Below are positions 32,711-44,509 of a stretch of 64,000 bases of DNA, in pieces. The notes under the pieces are model-generated. The model was not told where the DNA came from and searched no databases. It saw nothing but the letters and a program-made list of their open reading frames with translations. Every line of letters starts with the position of its first letter. Position 1 is the stretch's first letter. Source of the stretch: Watersipora subatra (taxonomy: Eukaryota; Bryozoa; Gymnolaemata; Cheilostomatida; Watersiporidae). The translations under genes were made by a program, and so were the position numbers. Where the stretch lies: contig NC_088718.1 in NCBI RefSeq assembly GCF_963576615.1, positions 28,378,377-28,442,376 on the forward strand, given 5' to 3'.

Positions 32711-32765
32711 GCTTAGCTTCAGTGATCGAACGAGAACTGGTATTTTCAACGTACTATACGCCCTC
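32711..32765 (-). pseudogene. Truncated 5S rRNA fragment, arm B
   Basis: GCTTAGCTTCAGTGATCGAA and GAGAACTGG, on the opposite strand, match the first half of 5S. It lies about 130 bp from the full gene at 32,894 and faces away from it, as in the other arms. Confidence 0.75.
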
Positions 32766-32893
32766 GATGCTTCAACAGATGATAATGAAAAACACAGAAA
32801 TATCAAAGTGAATGCCCATTGGACAATCTCGTCACGGTTGGTGAACATTATAACAACACTGCTTTAATAGAGTGTGTTGAGTGTCTCACGAGT

Positions 32894-33013
32894 GTCTACG
32901 GCCATATCACGTTGAGAACACCAGTTCTCGTCCGATTACTGAAGCTAAGCAACGTTGAGCCCGGTTAATACTTGGATGGGTGACCGCCTGGGAATACCGG
33001 GTGCTGTAGGCTT
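32894..33013 (+). rRNA. 5S rRNA: 5S rRNA gene, arm B
   Basis: A full-length 120-nt 5S match with a TTTTT terminator. Compared with the arm A and arm C copies it has several private changes (GAGAACACC for GAAAACGCC, GATTACTG for GATCACTG, GGTTAATAC for GGTTAGTAC). Some fall in or near the internal promoter. It may be a variant or a decaying copy. Confidence 0.93.
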
Positions 33014-34930
33014 TTTCCATCAGGATTATTCTAATTTACCTACTTGAAGCTTTTTTCACGTATTCAATCTTTTGGTATCAACAAGTATCATTCCCAAATC
33101 AATATTCCAGCTGAAACTGGATAATATTACTTCTATAATTTAAAGCTATCCAGCTACCTCTGATCTCTTCATCTTCACTAGCTACACACTATTGTTAATT
33201 ATGCCAAGGTGATGTTCACAGCTTACGAGCATCTGTGAGTGTGTTGAATTTACATTTTGATACCAAGTTGATTGCTGAGCATGAAATGCGGAAGGCACTT
33301 GTAAACATGTATAATTTAAAACAATCGACTTTGAATTACATCTCAGAGATAAGCAGGTTACTTTGAGGTTTTTTTGAAGAGTACCTAATTTCGGTTTGTT
33401 TTTATCCTGACTGGCGTAATAGCTCAGAAATAAGTCAGCACTAAGATTTCCTTCCTTACATCAAATATTTTCGGAATTTGGATGCAGGCGTTATGGATTA
33501 GCCTAAACGCTACCGCAACTAATCAAATAAAAAGGGTCTCCGCCTTTTGTTGTAAAAGCACATTCTCGTTAAAAGGAACCTGAGTAATTGTCTTCCCTTG
33601 TGTTGAAATAAAACTGTACTCAGGGATGCTTGAAAATGGAAAAAACCAAATCTTTTCACAGAGTTTCAAAATCAATTACAAACCAGAATGCGGAGCGTAG
33701 ACAAACCGTAATGTGAAATCTACGATATAACAGAAAATAAATTCAGTGATGAGTGTGTGCCAGCACATAGCTAAGGTTTGTTTCAATTCATGTTAGGTAA
33801 CAGATGGTGGACAGGCCCTCAACGTTCTCAGTACTGAGGCAAGGGTCATAAGACAAGAGAACAATCTAAAATGTTGTTGTATATTTGTTAGATCACAAGA
33901 AGATGGATGCAGCAAGAAACTTTAGTTTTTCTTAATCAATTCTGATCTGTACGAAAACATCTCTAGCAAATAGCCCACCTTACACAATACGAGTGATTCT
34001 TTTGTCTCTAGCAAATAGCCCACCTTACACAATACGAGTGATTCTTTTGAGGCTCCAATAGTCATACAAGTTGGCTAGATCTTAATTTATGTGTTGGGCG
34101 TGATTTAACCTGCTCATCATAGTCAATGAGTGAGCAATCTGTTATTGGTATGATTAACAACTCTTTCAAAGTATGAGAGGGCAAGCAACTCCTAATTTAC
34201 ATATAGGATCATTCTTTCGTAAGAAGTTGTAGCTACTCGCACAGCAGCTTAATGTAAGTGTACTTGTTTTGAGACTGTTAAACTATTTGTAGAACATCAT
34301 ATTGTGTGGTTCAACGTAAACACCTTTTTGACACACCAGTCTGCGTAAGTAGGAGCTTTCTATGTAGGACTGTTTTTCACCAAACTTATGCATCTTGAGC
34401 GAACATCTGTTTATCATAAGAGCAGCCAACCAAATCAATTTTAACATTTACTTCAAAAAAGAACAACAATGTACAGTAAAAGTTGTTACGTACAGTGAAC
34501 GCCAGTCAAGAAGTTTTACTTGTGTACATATACTCCGTATATCATAAATACGATGAATAAGCCTTTGAGTAGCACCCAGTAATCACTTGTCTTTATATGT
34601 ATATTAGATAGCTGACAAATTAAGTATCATTTCCATATACAGTCAAATCTTGACATATGGCTTAATGTGTTCTTGGACTGAGCCAGTAAGTCAATTTCTT
34701 ATATAAAATCATTAAGTACAAATTAATTTGTTCTCATACTGTGAAAACCAACCTAGACAAGATATTACTATAGAAAAATGTGTTTTTGATTGTTTTAATC
34801 AGACCAATTAGATTAATAGTACCGAAATTACAGATTCAGCTGTTATAATCTGTAATAAAATGTAACGTCATTATGTACACGACTGTATGAAGTTTGTACC
34901 TTTGAAGCAGACGTGGATAACAGCTGTCTG
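33014..34930. repeat. Conserved non-coding blocks, arm B
   Basis: Mirror of arm A 12,200-14,355: the 5S 3' flank, a K-block scrap (33,110-33,200), the three-arm block (33,250-33,920), a half foldback element and the block containing the 12,626 hairpin (here half lost). A roughly 45-bp direct duplication (TCTAGCAAATAGCCCACCTT and onward) occurs at 33,961-34,050. No genes. Confidence 0.7.
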
Positions 34931-36183
34931 AGAGAAACTTGAAAGCAAAATGTTCGATACACTAAACTTTTGTGACTTTCCGTAAAAAAGATTTTGAATT
35001 TAACTTCTATAACTCGAGCTTACTAAACCCACACTTGAAGCAAAGTTTTAATCTTTTACAATACTCACTTTAATTTTACCGTCGTATTTTTCTAGTATCG
35101 TTACCGGGTAAGCGGTTTTCGCCTGGCGTTCACTGTAATCTTTAGCCATTCTTCTTCCTGGTTCATGCGACGCTGTTTTTAAAAGTGGCATCTTTGGTAC
35201 TTTACCATATAATGTATTAGCCATCGAGAACCAGCTCATATGCACATATCTCAAACATTAATTGTATCGCAAGAAAGAAACCTGCTAGAAAGTCAGCTCG
35301 TATCGCAAGTTTTTTTATAGGTAGGAGCTATGACTGTAAATATTCTAGCCAAAACTGAATAAAATAAATTATATTAATTAAAGCTATCCAGCTACGTAAG
35401 ATTTTTTCATAGCTACTAGCTATACACTATTGTTACTGTATATACTCAGGTGTAAGTCGAGTTTCTAAAAGGTAAAATTTTTATGGTCGATTTATCCATA
35501 AATAACGTTTATGGACGTGATGCAGCAAAATCAAATACAGTGCACCCTCAAAATACGATTAACCTGTAATACGATTCTTTCTTCTAACGAAGTGGAGCAT
35601 AATGATTTTCCGACCTCGTTATATGAATCATCTTTCGCCATACGAATTCAACAAAACTTTCTCATGAGTTCAAAACTGGATCTTGGTATACTTATTAGGT
35701 AAACGGATAAGGTGTAAGTTGAGTATCTGGTAAAATTAAGGTAAGGTAAACTTCTTGGTGTCGACTTATACATGAGTAATACTTATAATGATGCAATCTT
35801 TTGTTTGCGAATGCCTATCAACATATACATGAGATCAACATATACATGAGTATATACGATAATAAGTTTGATAAAAACTCCACAATGTTCACAGTTAATA
35901 TTTGCTGACTTTTACACAACAGCAATATAAAGTTACTCATATTGACACACGGCAGCGGGTAATACACTTCTTTATTAATGAAGGATAAAGTAGAGTGACA
36001 ACACACCAATAATAATGTTAGTGATATGAGTTGTTTTCATCATGAATATTATGACATCCTAAACCAAGGTCTCCCAAAAGCTTAGGAAACAGGAAATGAT
36101 GCAGTAAAAGCGCTTTTCACTGTAAATATTCAGCTACATAGTTGTAATGATTAGACTCTGTGTTAGCGATGAATTTGAGTGAA
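34931..36183. repeat. K block, arm B inner copy
   Basis: Inverted counterpart of 10,720-12,200 but with no hAT MITE. It adds at 35,480-35,700 a segment (GCACCCTCAAAATACGATTA region) that recurs inverted at 42,830-43,090. It includes the 68-codon frame 35,048-35,254 (minus). Confidence 0.7.
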
Positions 36184-36920
36184 TTTGAAAACTTTCCTAC
36201 CGTACGTGAGCGCCTTATTTATTATTAGTATTACTAATAAATAATACATATACACAAGTGAAAAATGAAACTAATTATTTTTAATCATTATCACGCTTTT
36301 TTCACATAGATATTGTTGTCAACAATTCCTAGTAATCATCCAGCATGCCCTGTGCTAGTGTAAACATATCAGAATTCATATCATCTTTCACCCTGAAATT
36401 TTATTAACTTTCTTAGTCTCACCCTCCAAGCCTCATTTGGAACGAATGATAGCACTTCTGGCACATTTCCACCAATGATTTAATTCTCTCTGCCAATTGG
36501 TTCCACGCCTTTAATTTTAGTCTTGAGTTTTGAAAGCACTGGCTAGCTTTATCGTATATAGCCGGATATTCTCGAATTATTGAGAGTAGTTCAGATATAT
36601 TAATTACTGCCCCGCTTTCCTTTCCATTTTCTACGCTTTGCTTCTCCATTTCCACTGCTGCGTATTCCGCCACGCTGATTTTGTGTAACCAATAACAGCC
36701 CATCGTTTGCATTGTGGGATAGGTTGAAAAGGTCGAGCGGTGTATTGTGGGATACATCATCGCACGCACCAGTCGCGAGGATCCATTCTGTTGAATCCTT
36801 GCGATCAGCGTACGCACGTCACGCGATCGTCGTACGTTGATGTTTCCACATTACAGCTGGCCTACGCACGACGTCGTGCGCCTTGTTGCGCGCCTTGCGC
36901 TGTCATATGGAAACCAGGCT
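36184..36920 (-). mobile_element. PIF/Harbinger-like remnant with MADF-domain frame
   Basis: An arm B-specific segment replaces the arm A interval of about 9,545-10,850. The right end reads TCATATGGAAACCAGGCT followed by TAA, resembling a Harbinger terminus with a TWA target; the left terminus is missing. On the minus strand, 36,419-36,817 is open and includes ISELLSIIREYPAIYDKASQ then KLKAWNQLAERI, which fits the MADF/SANT-like DNA-binding domain encoded by the accessory gene of PIF/Harbinger elements. No DDE transposase is present. Confidence 0.6.
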
Positions 36921-37129
36921 TAAGTAAGAGCTTTTAATACATGGCTGTTTTTTATCAAACTCGTGAATCTTGAGTGAGCATCCCTTTAATATGAGGGCAG
37001 CCAATTCAATTAATTTTATTATTTATTTCAAAAAAATAGAGACAAGTGTAACTAAGGTTTTTATGTACAGTAAAATCTAGCCATAAGAAGTCTTACTCGT
37101 GTACATATTACTAGACACAACTCTATATA
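36921..37129. repeat. Foldback half element, arm B
   Basis: Mirror of 9,350-9,550: GAGTGAGCATC, TATGAGGGCAGCCAATTCAA and the flank to ATATCAACAGGATATGCC. Non-coding. Confidence 0.65.
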
Positions 37130-37136
37130 TTGTATA

Positions 37137-37334
37137 TCAACAGGATATGCCTACCTGGCTAGCAACGATATTACTAAGATGTTCCCTAACGTTATGCGTA
37201 AAATAACTTTCCAAGCGAATGTTTTCATAATGTTCTACAAACGCTATTTGGTGGAAATTGAGTTTACTGTCCTGTGCTGGAGTATTAGAACATCCAAATG
37301 CAGAGCAAAAATTTCTACTCCTTTTGCCCTGCAA
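37137..37334 (-). pseudogene. THAP exon remnant, P-element family 1, arm B
   Basis: A 65-codon frame starts after TTTTGCAG-like sequence: NFCSAFGCSNTPAQDSKLNFH, the first half of a THAP zinc-finger (C-x4-C then FH). Immediately after FH the sequence joins what in arm A lies 2.7 kb away (9,235), so the rest of the transposase is deleted and the following residues are not THAP. Confidence 0.7.
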
Positions 37335-38130
37335 AACAATCAGTAAATGATTACATTCTTATGAGACCATCATAAAGTAAAAATATTTCTGGTTGAGTTT
37401 ACCTACACTCCCTAAATTTAGCACAGCCATCACCATACTCATTTACTAGCTTATTTCCACTTGCCATGGTGATATAAAACTTCATAAAATGGGCAACACT
37501 TCATTTACTACGCACTTGGCACCTCCTTGTGTGAAACAACTTTTCACACTGTAGTGCCTGCAATGAACCTTAAAAAACATTTTGGAAAAACCATTATCTG
37601 TATGCATATCTCAAAACAATCCACAAGATTCCTTGTTCTATATATCTAGATACCTCTCACAACCACGCTTGAAAACAATTAGAGCAAAATTACTTTTGAG
37701 TCTTCTCCGGTGCTGGTATTTGCTCCCCTCTCTATGGCTTCCAACTTAGAATTATGGCCTGGACTAGGTAAAGTGAACAAAGCAATGACGTTGCCTCACA
37801 AAGAATGTGACTATTTAAGTAGGACACAATGCTGAGCTGTGATGCATTAGATTGCCCAGTCTAGTATAATTAATAGGTCTATTGAGCATACAGTAACCGC
37901 TAATCACAAATGTTTAACATTAAGCGCACTTTTACGTAAATGGATAAAATGTCAAATGTTTGTAGCAATTTAAAATATAACTAAAAGTATAACATTCAGA
38001 AATGTGGTAATATGATAACTAAGTTTAAAATTATTATTTCTTTCGAATATGCTAAAGTGTCAAAAAAGAACCAAGTAAATATTAAGTTATTTATAATTGA
38101 CACTCAACGCTTTATGTTTTAGCTTTGCGC

Positions 38131-38137
38131 TATATGT
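38131..38137 (+). promoter_or_regulatory. U6 TATA box
   Basis: TATATGT lies 24-30 bp upstream of the U6 start at 38,161. The arm A genes have TATATAC here. Confidence 0.65.
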
Positions 38138-38160
38138 ACATCGCTATACTTACAATCAGT

Positions 38161-38177
38161 GTACTCTCTTAGGAGGT

Positions 38178-38217
<40 letters not shown>

Positions 38218-38267
38218 GGCCCCTGCGCAAGGATGACACGCAAATTCGTGAAGCGTTCCATATTTTT
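38161..38267 (+). ncRNA. U6: U6 spliceosomal snRNA
   Basis: A 107-nt U6 gene starts GTACTCTCTTAGGAGGTACA, with ACAGAGA, AGC and internal stem-loop sequences and a final TTTTT. It is identical to both arm A copies even though the surrounding block has diverged. The TATA box is at 38,131-38,137. Pol III transcription is expected. Confidence 0.97.
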
Positions 38268-38558
38268 AAAATGTTTTCTTATGACAATTAGTATTTTAGT
38301 TTGCAAGTTTCATACGCAATATTAACAGTATACCTACTTTAATACTTTCGGCGTGTAACTTGAAAATTGAAATAGAAATAACTTTAAACTGAATGAAACA
38401 ACTTGAATATAATAGTTAAATTGCCTTGAGGTAGTTTTGAAAGCAATTTACACCATCTCTATTAAGCTTCATAATGACAATGTATTTAGTAATGTTTCAA
38501 CATCTTTCTGCTTGACCAATATGATATGAGCCAATTATTTTAATAATAGTTTGGTGTC

Positions 38559-39393
38559 CAGGGGCAGATCTAGGAATAAAAGCGTGTGGTGCAAAATTTG
38601 TGTAATATATCTAGGGTGAGAGGGGGTGCGTGGGCCACCCCCTTGCCAGGCACCGCGCCAGCAGAACCATTTGAAATTTAGGCATCTTAGAATGAAGGAG
38701 AGGTGTGTTTGAGTCCAAAAAAGTGTAATCATTTGTTTGCAGCAAACAACAAGTTTAGAGGTAAAAACTGACATTAGATATGATTAATTGAATTGGTGTT
38801 TTATAATGTTTATTATACTATGTATATCAAGATTACATGTAAAAAAGAAGTTAACAAACAATTGTGCAATAAAATAAAATCAACACAAAATCAATCACAA
38901 AACCTCAAAAGCCATTTGGTTTGGCTTTGAAATAAACCAACATTTCTGCAAACAACCATAAAAAATGTTTTGTAGTGTTAGCTACACAACAATGCTCTTA
39001 TAAAACAGACATAGTAGGGCATACTTTTTGGAATTGTTGTTTTGTTGTTAAAAGAAATGATCCCAAGTTTGTTTTTGGCGTTTCTTCTGAGACATTTTGC
39101 TTTTAAAATTGCTTGTAGCACTTTTTTCGAAAAAGTTGTGGCTCAATTGGGGATGTTTATTGGGACCACCCTCGTTTGTTTATAAGCTAAACAACTTCCG
39201 GTCAAGGTTATTAAAACTTGATTGTTATAACGAGCCCTGCTAGGCCGTTATTGTTCATTTCCTCCCAAAGCAAGTTCTCAGTGAAAAGAAAAGTAATTCA
39301 CTCAATTCTTGATGGATTTTAAATCTTTTTTTGTTGTTGCCATATTTAGGGTGGTGCGTTTGCACCATATGCACCCCAGTAGATCCACCCCTG
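38559..39393. mobile_element. Non-autonomous DNA transposon, 835 bp
   Basis: Terminal inverted repeats CAGGGGCAGATCTA / TAGATCCACCCCTG. The arm A sites (near 2,863 and 5,167) are unoccupied and read through as GAGACACC, so this is an insertion. The flanks are GTGTC (left) and GTGTT (right), compatible with a 5-bp duplication with one later change, but the class is not certain. There is no transposase frame. Confidence 0.8.
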
Positions 39394-39870
39394 GTGTTTC
39401 ATGAGTCCTCAATGACTTCCTTACAAAAGTGAAGCGACTGTAAGAGGTTTAGTTACTTCCCTAAATAAGTGCTCATCTAAATTGGAATAACAAACAGAAA
39501 TGTCTAAAGTTGAATAGATGCATTTAATTCTTTGTATGAAAAAGGTAGAACTTACACAGCAATGAATAATTCTAAGTAAATTTGTTTTCAACAGTTGTAG
39601 CAGAACTCTTAAACACAAGACATATTCATGTCAACAATTACTCTTCCTATACTCTAGGTTTAAGTTCTACATATCAACAACAGCTGCTAGTTTTTTCATA
39701 GATCACTGAAGTTACCTCAGAAACAGCAAATAATATTATATTTACTACTTGAGAATTTGTAAGAAAAATGTTTCAGCCACTTGTGGCCTCATTTTGTACA
39801 ATAAGATTATTTACAAATAGAATTGAGAGCATTGCGTTCGGTACACTAAAATTTTGTTGCCCATTGTAAA

Positions 39871-41369
39871 AAGAATTAATTTAACTTCTATAAATCGAGC
39901 TTACTAAACCCACACTTAAAGCAAAGTTCTAATCTTTTACAAAACTTATTTTAATTTTTTTGTCACATTATTTTATTATCTGGTTTTAGTTGGAAGGTTT
40001 TTGATTCGCGATCATTGTAACTTTCAGCTAAATATTTAATAGCTTTTTTCAAACTGATTCAAGGAGAAAGACTGAGTGATACCGTTCTGAAAAGCGGTCT
40101 TTCACATACTTGACCATACAGTGTAGTAGCCATCAAGAACCAGCTCGTATCTCAAAGATTGCTCGAATCGCAAAAAATAAACTTGCTAAAAAGTCAGCTC
40201 GTATCTCGAGTTTCTCGCATGTTGAGGGACTCCTATGGGGAGGTATAACTGTAAATATTCTAGCTGAAGCTGGATAATATGAACTCTATTACTTAAGGCT
40301 AGCCAGCTACTTCTGATCTCTTCATCTTCATAGCTACTAGCTATACACTATTGTTACTGTATATACCCATGTGTAAGTCGAGTTTCTAGTAAAGGATTCT
40401 AAGAGAAAATTGTTTGGGTTGACTTATACATAGTAATATATATAATGATGCAACTTTTTTGTTTTCAATAAACCTATAAACTCATACATGAGATCGACAT
40501 ATACTTGCACATATACATATATATGGTAATGAAGTTTGATAAAAACTCCACAATATTCATAGTTAATATTTGCTGACTTTTACACAACAGCAATATAAAA
40601 TTACTCATATTGACACACATCAGCAGGTAATAGACTTCTTTATTAATGAAGAATAAAGTATAGTGACAACACACCAATAATAATACTAGGGATATGAGTT
40701 GTTTTCATGATGAATATTATGACACCATAAACCAAGGTCTCCCGAAAACCTTAGGACACAGGAAATGATGCGGTAAAAGTGTGTTTCACTGTAAATAGTC
40801 AGCTACATATATTGAAAAGACTATATTGAAATAGACTATATGGAAAAGACTTTGTGATAGCGATGAGTTTGAGTGGTTCCTTGCACAAGTTTGCACAAGT
40901 GCAGATAACTTCAATTATATAAAGAGTAATTCTTGAACGAAGAGAATAGGAGTTGCCTACCCTTTAACTATTTTCACAAATGCATAGATTTTGTCATTAA
41001 CACATCTCCTTCCAACATATCTTTATTTTAGCAACCTAAACAGTACATGGTTTAAGTAGTTTTGATAGACATCTGAATCAATTCATGTAGTTTACAATGA
41101 CACGAGTGCTGTTATACAGTAAAATCTCAATCTCCAAAACTTGTCTACATATGTTGAAATTACAATCAATAATTAACTATCTAGGTCAATCAAACTTTTA
41201 CTATCAAGGTCAATGAAGCTTTTGATTTCAATTCATGAGAATTAAGTACCATAAAACTATAACTTTTGAAAGATATATTGCAGATGCTTTTGAACCAACA
41301 GCGCTCGATACCAGAGGCAGCCAAACTTTAGTTTGGGGACCAAACGCCACTTACCTATTTGGAGTAGCC
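39871..41369. repeat. K block, arm B outer copy
   Basis: Inverted counterpart of 1-1,067 plus 1,949-2,440, without the TTAA element (empty site near 40,305). Matching to arm A ends at 41,369 only because arm A leaves the window, so the inverted repeat is probably longer. Confidence 0.8.
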
Positions 41370-41780
41370 CACTTGCTTTTGCTAATTTTTGAGCATGAAA
41401 GAGTTTGTGAAACCCAATTGATTTGTTCTGCATAAGCTATGTGCTGTACAATTATTGTAAGCATCCAAAAATTCTGCATCTCACAACATAACGTTTTGAT
41501 CAAATCTGCAATTATACATGTATATATAGACTTTATAAATACTGGACTCTCCATTGCATCAGCATGTATTGTCTCACATCACCTCCTCATGCATGACTCG
41601 TTTGACAATGTACTTATATATGTAATTACCTTCGAGACTGAGGTATGTATAACAAATTTTGAATTTAATGTAAATAAATTTAGCTTACTAAACACACACT
41701 TAAAGCTTTAAGTTTTAGTCTGTATTTTTAATTATCCTACTGGACTAAAACTTTTCATCACTAACATTTTAGCTCGCAGG
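41370..41780. other. Sequence beyond the visible inverted repeat
   Basis: There is no partner in this window; its arm A partner would lie before base 1. It is AT-rich with no recognised gene. Confidence 0.4.
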
Positions 41781-41784
41781 TTAA

Positions 41785-42685
41785 AGGTCGACTTGCAACA
41801 AAATTCACATTACAGTTATTTGATATCAAAAGATTCACCATGTTTTACACTGTGGTGTTGCAGGTGCCAAATAATATTTGGCACATTCTCACATATTATG
41901 TGAGAATGTGATTACAAGCTCTTAAAAGCTCAAAAATGAACAGTTACCGCAGCCACACAAAACCGCCGTAGTTTGGATTCTCTTTCCAAAATGGCTCAAA
42001 TGTGACGCAATTGGAAAAAATGGTTTCTATTTACACTTTCATGCAACCTCATTCATTGAAATATTTTCACAAATATACTTCACACATTCAATAAAACCAT
42101 GTCTATTGTTCTTACGCATCTGTTTTATTGTCATTGTAAATGCTGTCACTTTTAGCAGTGATATCTTTTAACCTGCCGTAAAAATTCATTTAATTTTTTA
42201 GCCTTGCCTCGAAGGAGTACATATCATTGTCGGATAATCATGACGAGCCTGTTGGTCACCTGTGATAATCGAAAAGTGCTGCAAAAATTATTTGCAAAGT
42301 ATTGGGTCACATGATCAGATTACGCCTTGCCAATTAGACCAGGCCGAAACAAAACTGTAAAGTAGCGAGCATTTATATTTGATATGGGGTCTTCGATAAA
42401 ACCCGAAGTGTTTGTCATAAACTGGTGCTACGATAAGCTTTATATTGAGCTTTTTATTGGCCTTCCAATTCACGTGAGAACATCCGTGACAAGACAATAA
42501 ATAAATTTCATGCCTACATCAGAGAAATAAAGAGATTCCAGTCTACAACGGCTTTTCGTTTTTGAGCTTTCAAGAGCTTGTAATCACATTTTCACATATT
42601 TTGCACCTACAACACAGCAGAGTAAGACACGGTGAATCATTTGATACCAAATAACAGTAATGTGAATTTTGTTGCAAGTCAACCT
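41785..42685. mobile_element. TTAA-type non-autonomous DNA transposon, copy 2
   Basis: A 901-bp relative of 1,072-1,944 in the same orientation. It has the same ends (AGGTCGACTTGCAACAAAAT and the inverse of AGGTTGACTTGC), with TTAA at 41,781-41,784 and a decayed CTAA at 42,686-42,689. The older look of the target site suggests it is not younger than copy 1. Both copies share interior sequence throughout. Confidence 0.88.
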
Positions 42686-42689
42686 CTAA

Positions 42690-43361
42690 GAGAGGTTTTG
42701 ACCACCAACTTTCTGTTTGAAGGCATCACAACTCCAACCTCCCTATTGGTTTTGAAGAGAAAATTTTACCATTTTTTTCTACAAAAAATGCTGAACTGAG
42801 AGAAATCGGTCATCAAATATCTTTTAGGCGATGTGAATATATTTTAGGCAAATAGCATTTTGGCGCCTTTGTTATTTCAACGTTTGTAATAACTACACCG
42901 ACTGCTAAATTTGAACTCATGCGAAAACTTTGTTGAATTTGTATGGCGAAATAAGATTCAGATAGCGAAGTTGGAAAATCATCATGTTCCACTTCGTATA
43001 TCATATAACAAAAAATCATATAGCAGAGTAATTGTATCTTGAGGGTGCACTGTATTTGATTTGGGTGCACCACGTCCATAAACATTACTCATGTCTAAAT
43101 CGACCATCAAAATTTTACCCCTCAGTAACTCGACTTACACCTGAGTATATAATCATGTATAGCAATTGTAACGAATGTAACTATAGTGTATAGCTAGTAG
43201 CTATGAAAAAATCGTAGGTAGCTGGATAGCTTTAAATAATAGAATTTATTTTATTCAATTTTGGCTAAAATATTTGTTTGGAAATTATACTTGTTAATAT
43301 TTAGGGATTGAGTACATAAAAAAGTTTCCAGTATGTGAATGAGAATAATTCCGACTGGAAA
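42690..43361. repeat. K-derived segment and 5S 3' flank
   Basis: 42,810-43,240 is the reverse complement of arm B 35,350-35,700. 43,241-43,361 is the 5S 3' flank, reverse complement of 62,964-63,090 (GTATAATTTCCAAACAAATA region). Non-coding. Confidence 0.7.
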
Positions 43362-43481
43362 AAGTCTACAGCACCCGGTATTCCCAGGCGGTCACCCATC
43401 CAAGTACTAACCGGGCTCGACGTTGCTTAGCTTCAGTGATCGGACGAGAACTGGCGTTTTCAATGTGATATGGCCGTAGAC
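43362..43481 (-). rRNA. 5S rRNA: 5S rRNA gene, arm C inner end
   Basis: A full 120-nt 5S with an intact internal promoter and a TTTTT tail. The 5' GTCTAC and 3' GTAGAC ends pair perfectly. It differs from the copy at 62,844-62,963 at about one base (CACATTGAAA for CACGTTGAAA). It faces away from arm C, opposite to that copy. Confidence 0.95.
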
Positions 43482-43615
43482 ACTTGTGAGACACTCAACA
43501 CACTCTATTAAGACATTGTTGTTATAATGCTAATCAACCATGACGCGATTGTCCAATGGGCATTCGCTTTGATATTTCTGTGTTTTTCATTATCATCTGT
43601 TGAAGCATCGAGGGT

Positions 43616-43690
43616 GTCTACGACGATAGTACGTTGAACATGCCGGTTCTCATTCAATCGCTGAAGCTAAGTAATATTGGAGCTGAGTTT
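43616..43690 (+). pseudogene. Truncated 5S rRNA fragment, arm C inner end
   Basis: GTCTACGACGATAGTACGTT through ATCGCTGAAGCTAAGTAA matches about the first 60 bases of 5S, divergent from the gene at 43,362-43,481, with the same spacing as at the other 5S genes. Confidence 0.8.
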
Positions 43691-43733
43691 ACTATTATGA
43701 GAGTTTCGACAATGACGTCGTAGCTAATTAGTC

Positions 43734-44078
43734 CTGGGGCCCAGGTGGTTCACTCTCTTATTTTCATCCCCAAGGGCTCAACGAAAAAAAGCACATTTTA
43801 GGGGTGTTTTTTGGTGGCCAGACACTCTAGAGTGTTTTCATAAAAAAGGGTATGTTTTTTTAGTTTGGTGCTGTGAATAGGGGTCCAACCTGTCTCATTG
43901 AGTTCCACCCACTGGAAAGGGTCATTCATGAGCAAAAAAGAGGGCAATTAATCTGTGATGATGAAGTGATAAGGAGTAGTGTTTTATTAATGTGTAAATC
44001 AGTACAAAGGGTGCATTTTATAACATCTCAGACTAGCCCTTGGGGATGAATGGAAGAGAGTGAACACCCTGGGCCGTG
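43734..44078. mobile_element. MITE-like element, about 345 bp
   Basis: Inverted termini of about 44 bp: GGTTCACTCTCTTATTTTCA...CCCCAAGGGCT at the left and AGCCCTTGGGGATGAATGG...GAGTGAACACC at the right. No coding frame. The exact ends and target duplication are not clear. Confidence 0.7.
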
Positions 44079-44509
44079 GCGGTGGAGTTGCCATGCCTCC
44101 AATTGATAACATATTACAGAGACACTAACTTTCACCCTTCAAAATTTCAATCCAAAAAGTAGCAAGGGTTACTTAACCACAACAATTCCACTTCTCCATT
44201 CTTTACTTTGTTGGTGACTCCCATATGTTAGGAGTTTTCCTTTCCTAGATGTTTAAAAAGATAACTCTACAATTGTGTATCAAATAATTGGTAAAATCCG
44301 TTTTTTGAATAAATAAAAAAGTAGCAAAAATTTTGAAAATCACTTTGACTTTATAAGTTGTAGATGTCTTCAACTTCTTGCTTTGGCTACATTGCCAGAT
44401 TTGAAACAGATTAAGCAACCAAAACATTTTAATAATTGATAAATTAAAATGTCAATTTCACAATATTAACAGTATAATAGAGAAAACTGAGATTTCTTCT
44501 ACTTATTCG
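44079..44509. other. AT-rich spacer
   Basis: No homologue elsewhere in the window and no coding, RNA or transposon signal recognised. Confidence 0.4.

Larger units (their letters stand above)
37335..39870. repeat. U6 block, arm B
   Basis: The single inverted copy of the U6 block (counterpart of 4,745-6,425), interrupted by a DNA transposon at 38,559-39,393. Apart from the U6 gene no coding or RNA gene is seen. Confidence 0.85.

Noticed and set aside
1-41369. The inverted repeat as a pure assembly artefact
   Set aside because: The arms are diverged and have different transposon insertions with proper target duplications. An artefact cannot be fully excluded without reads.
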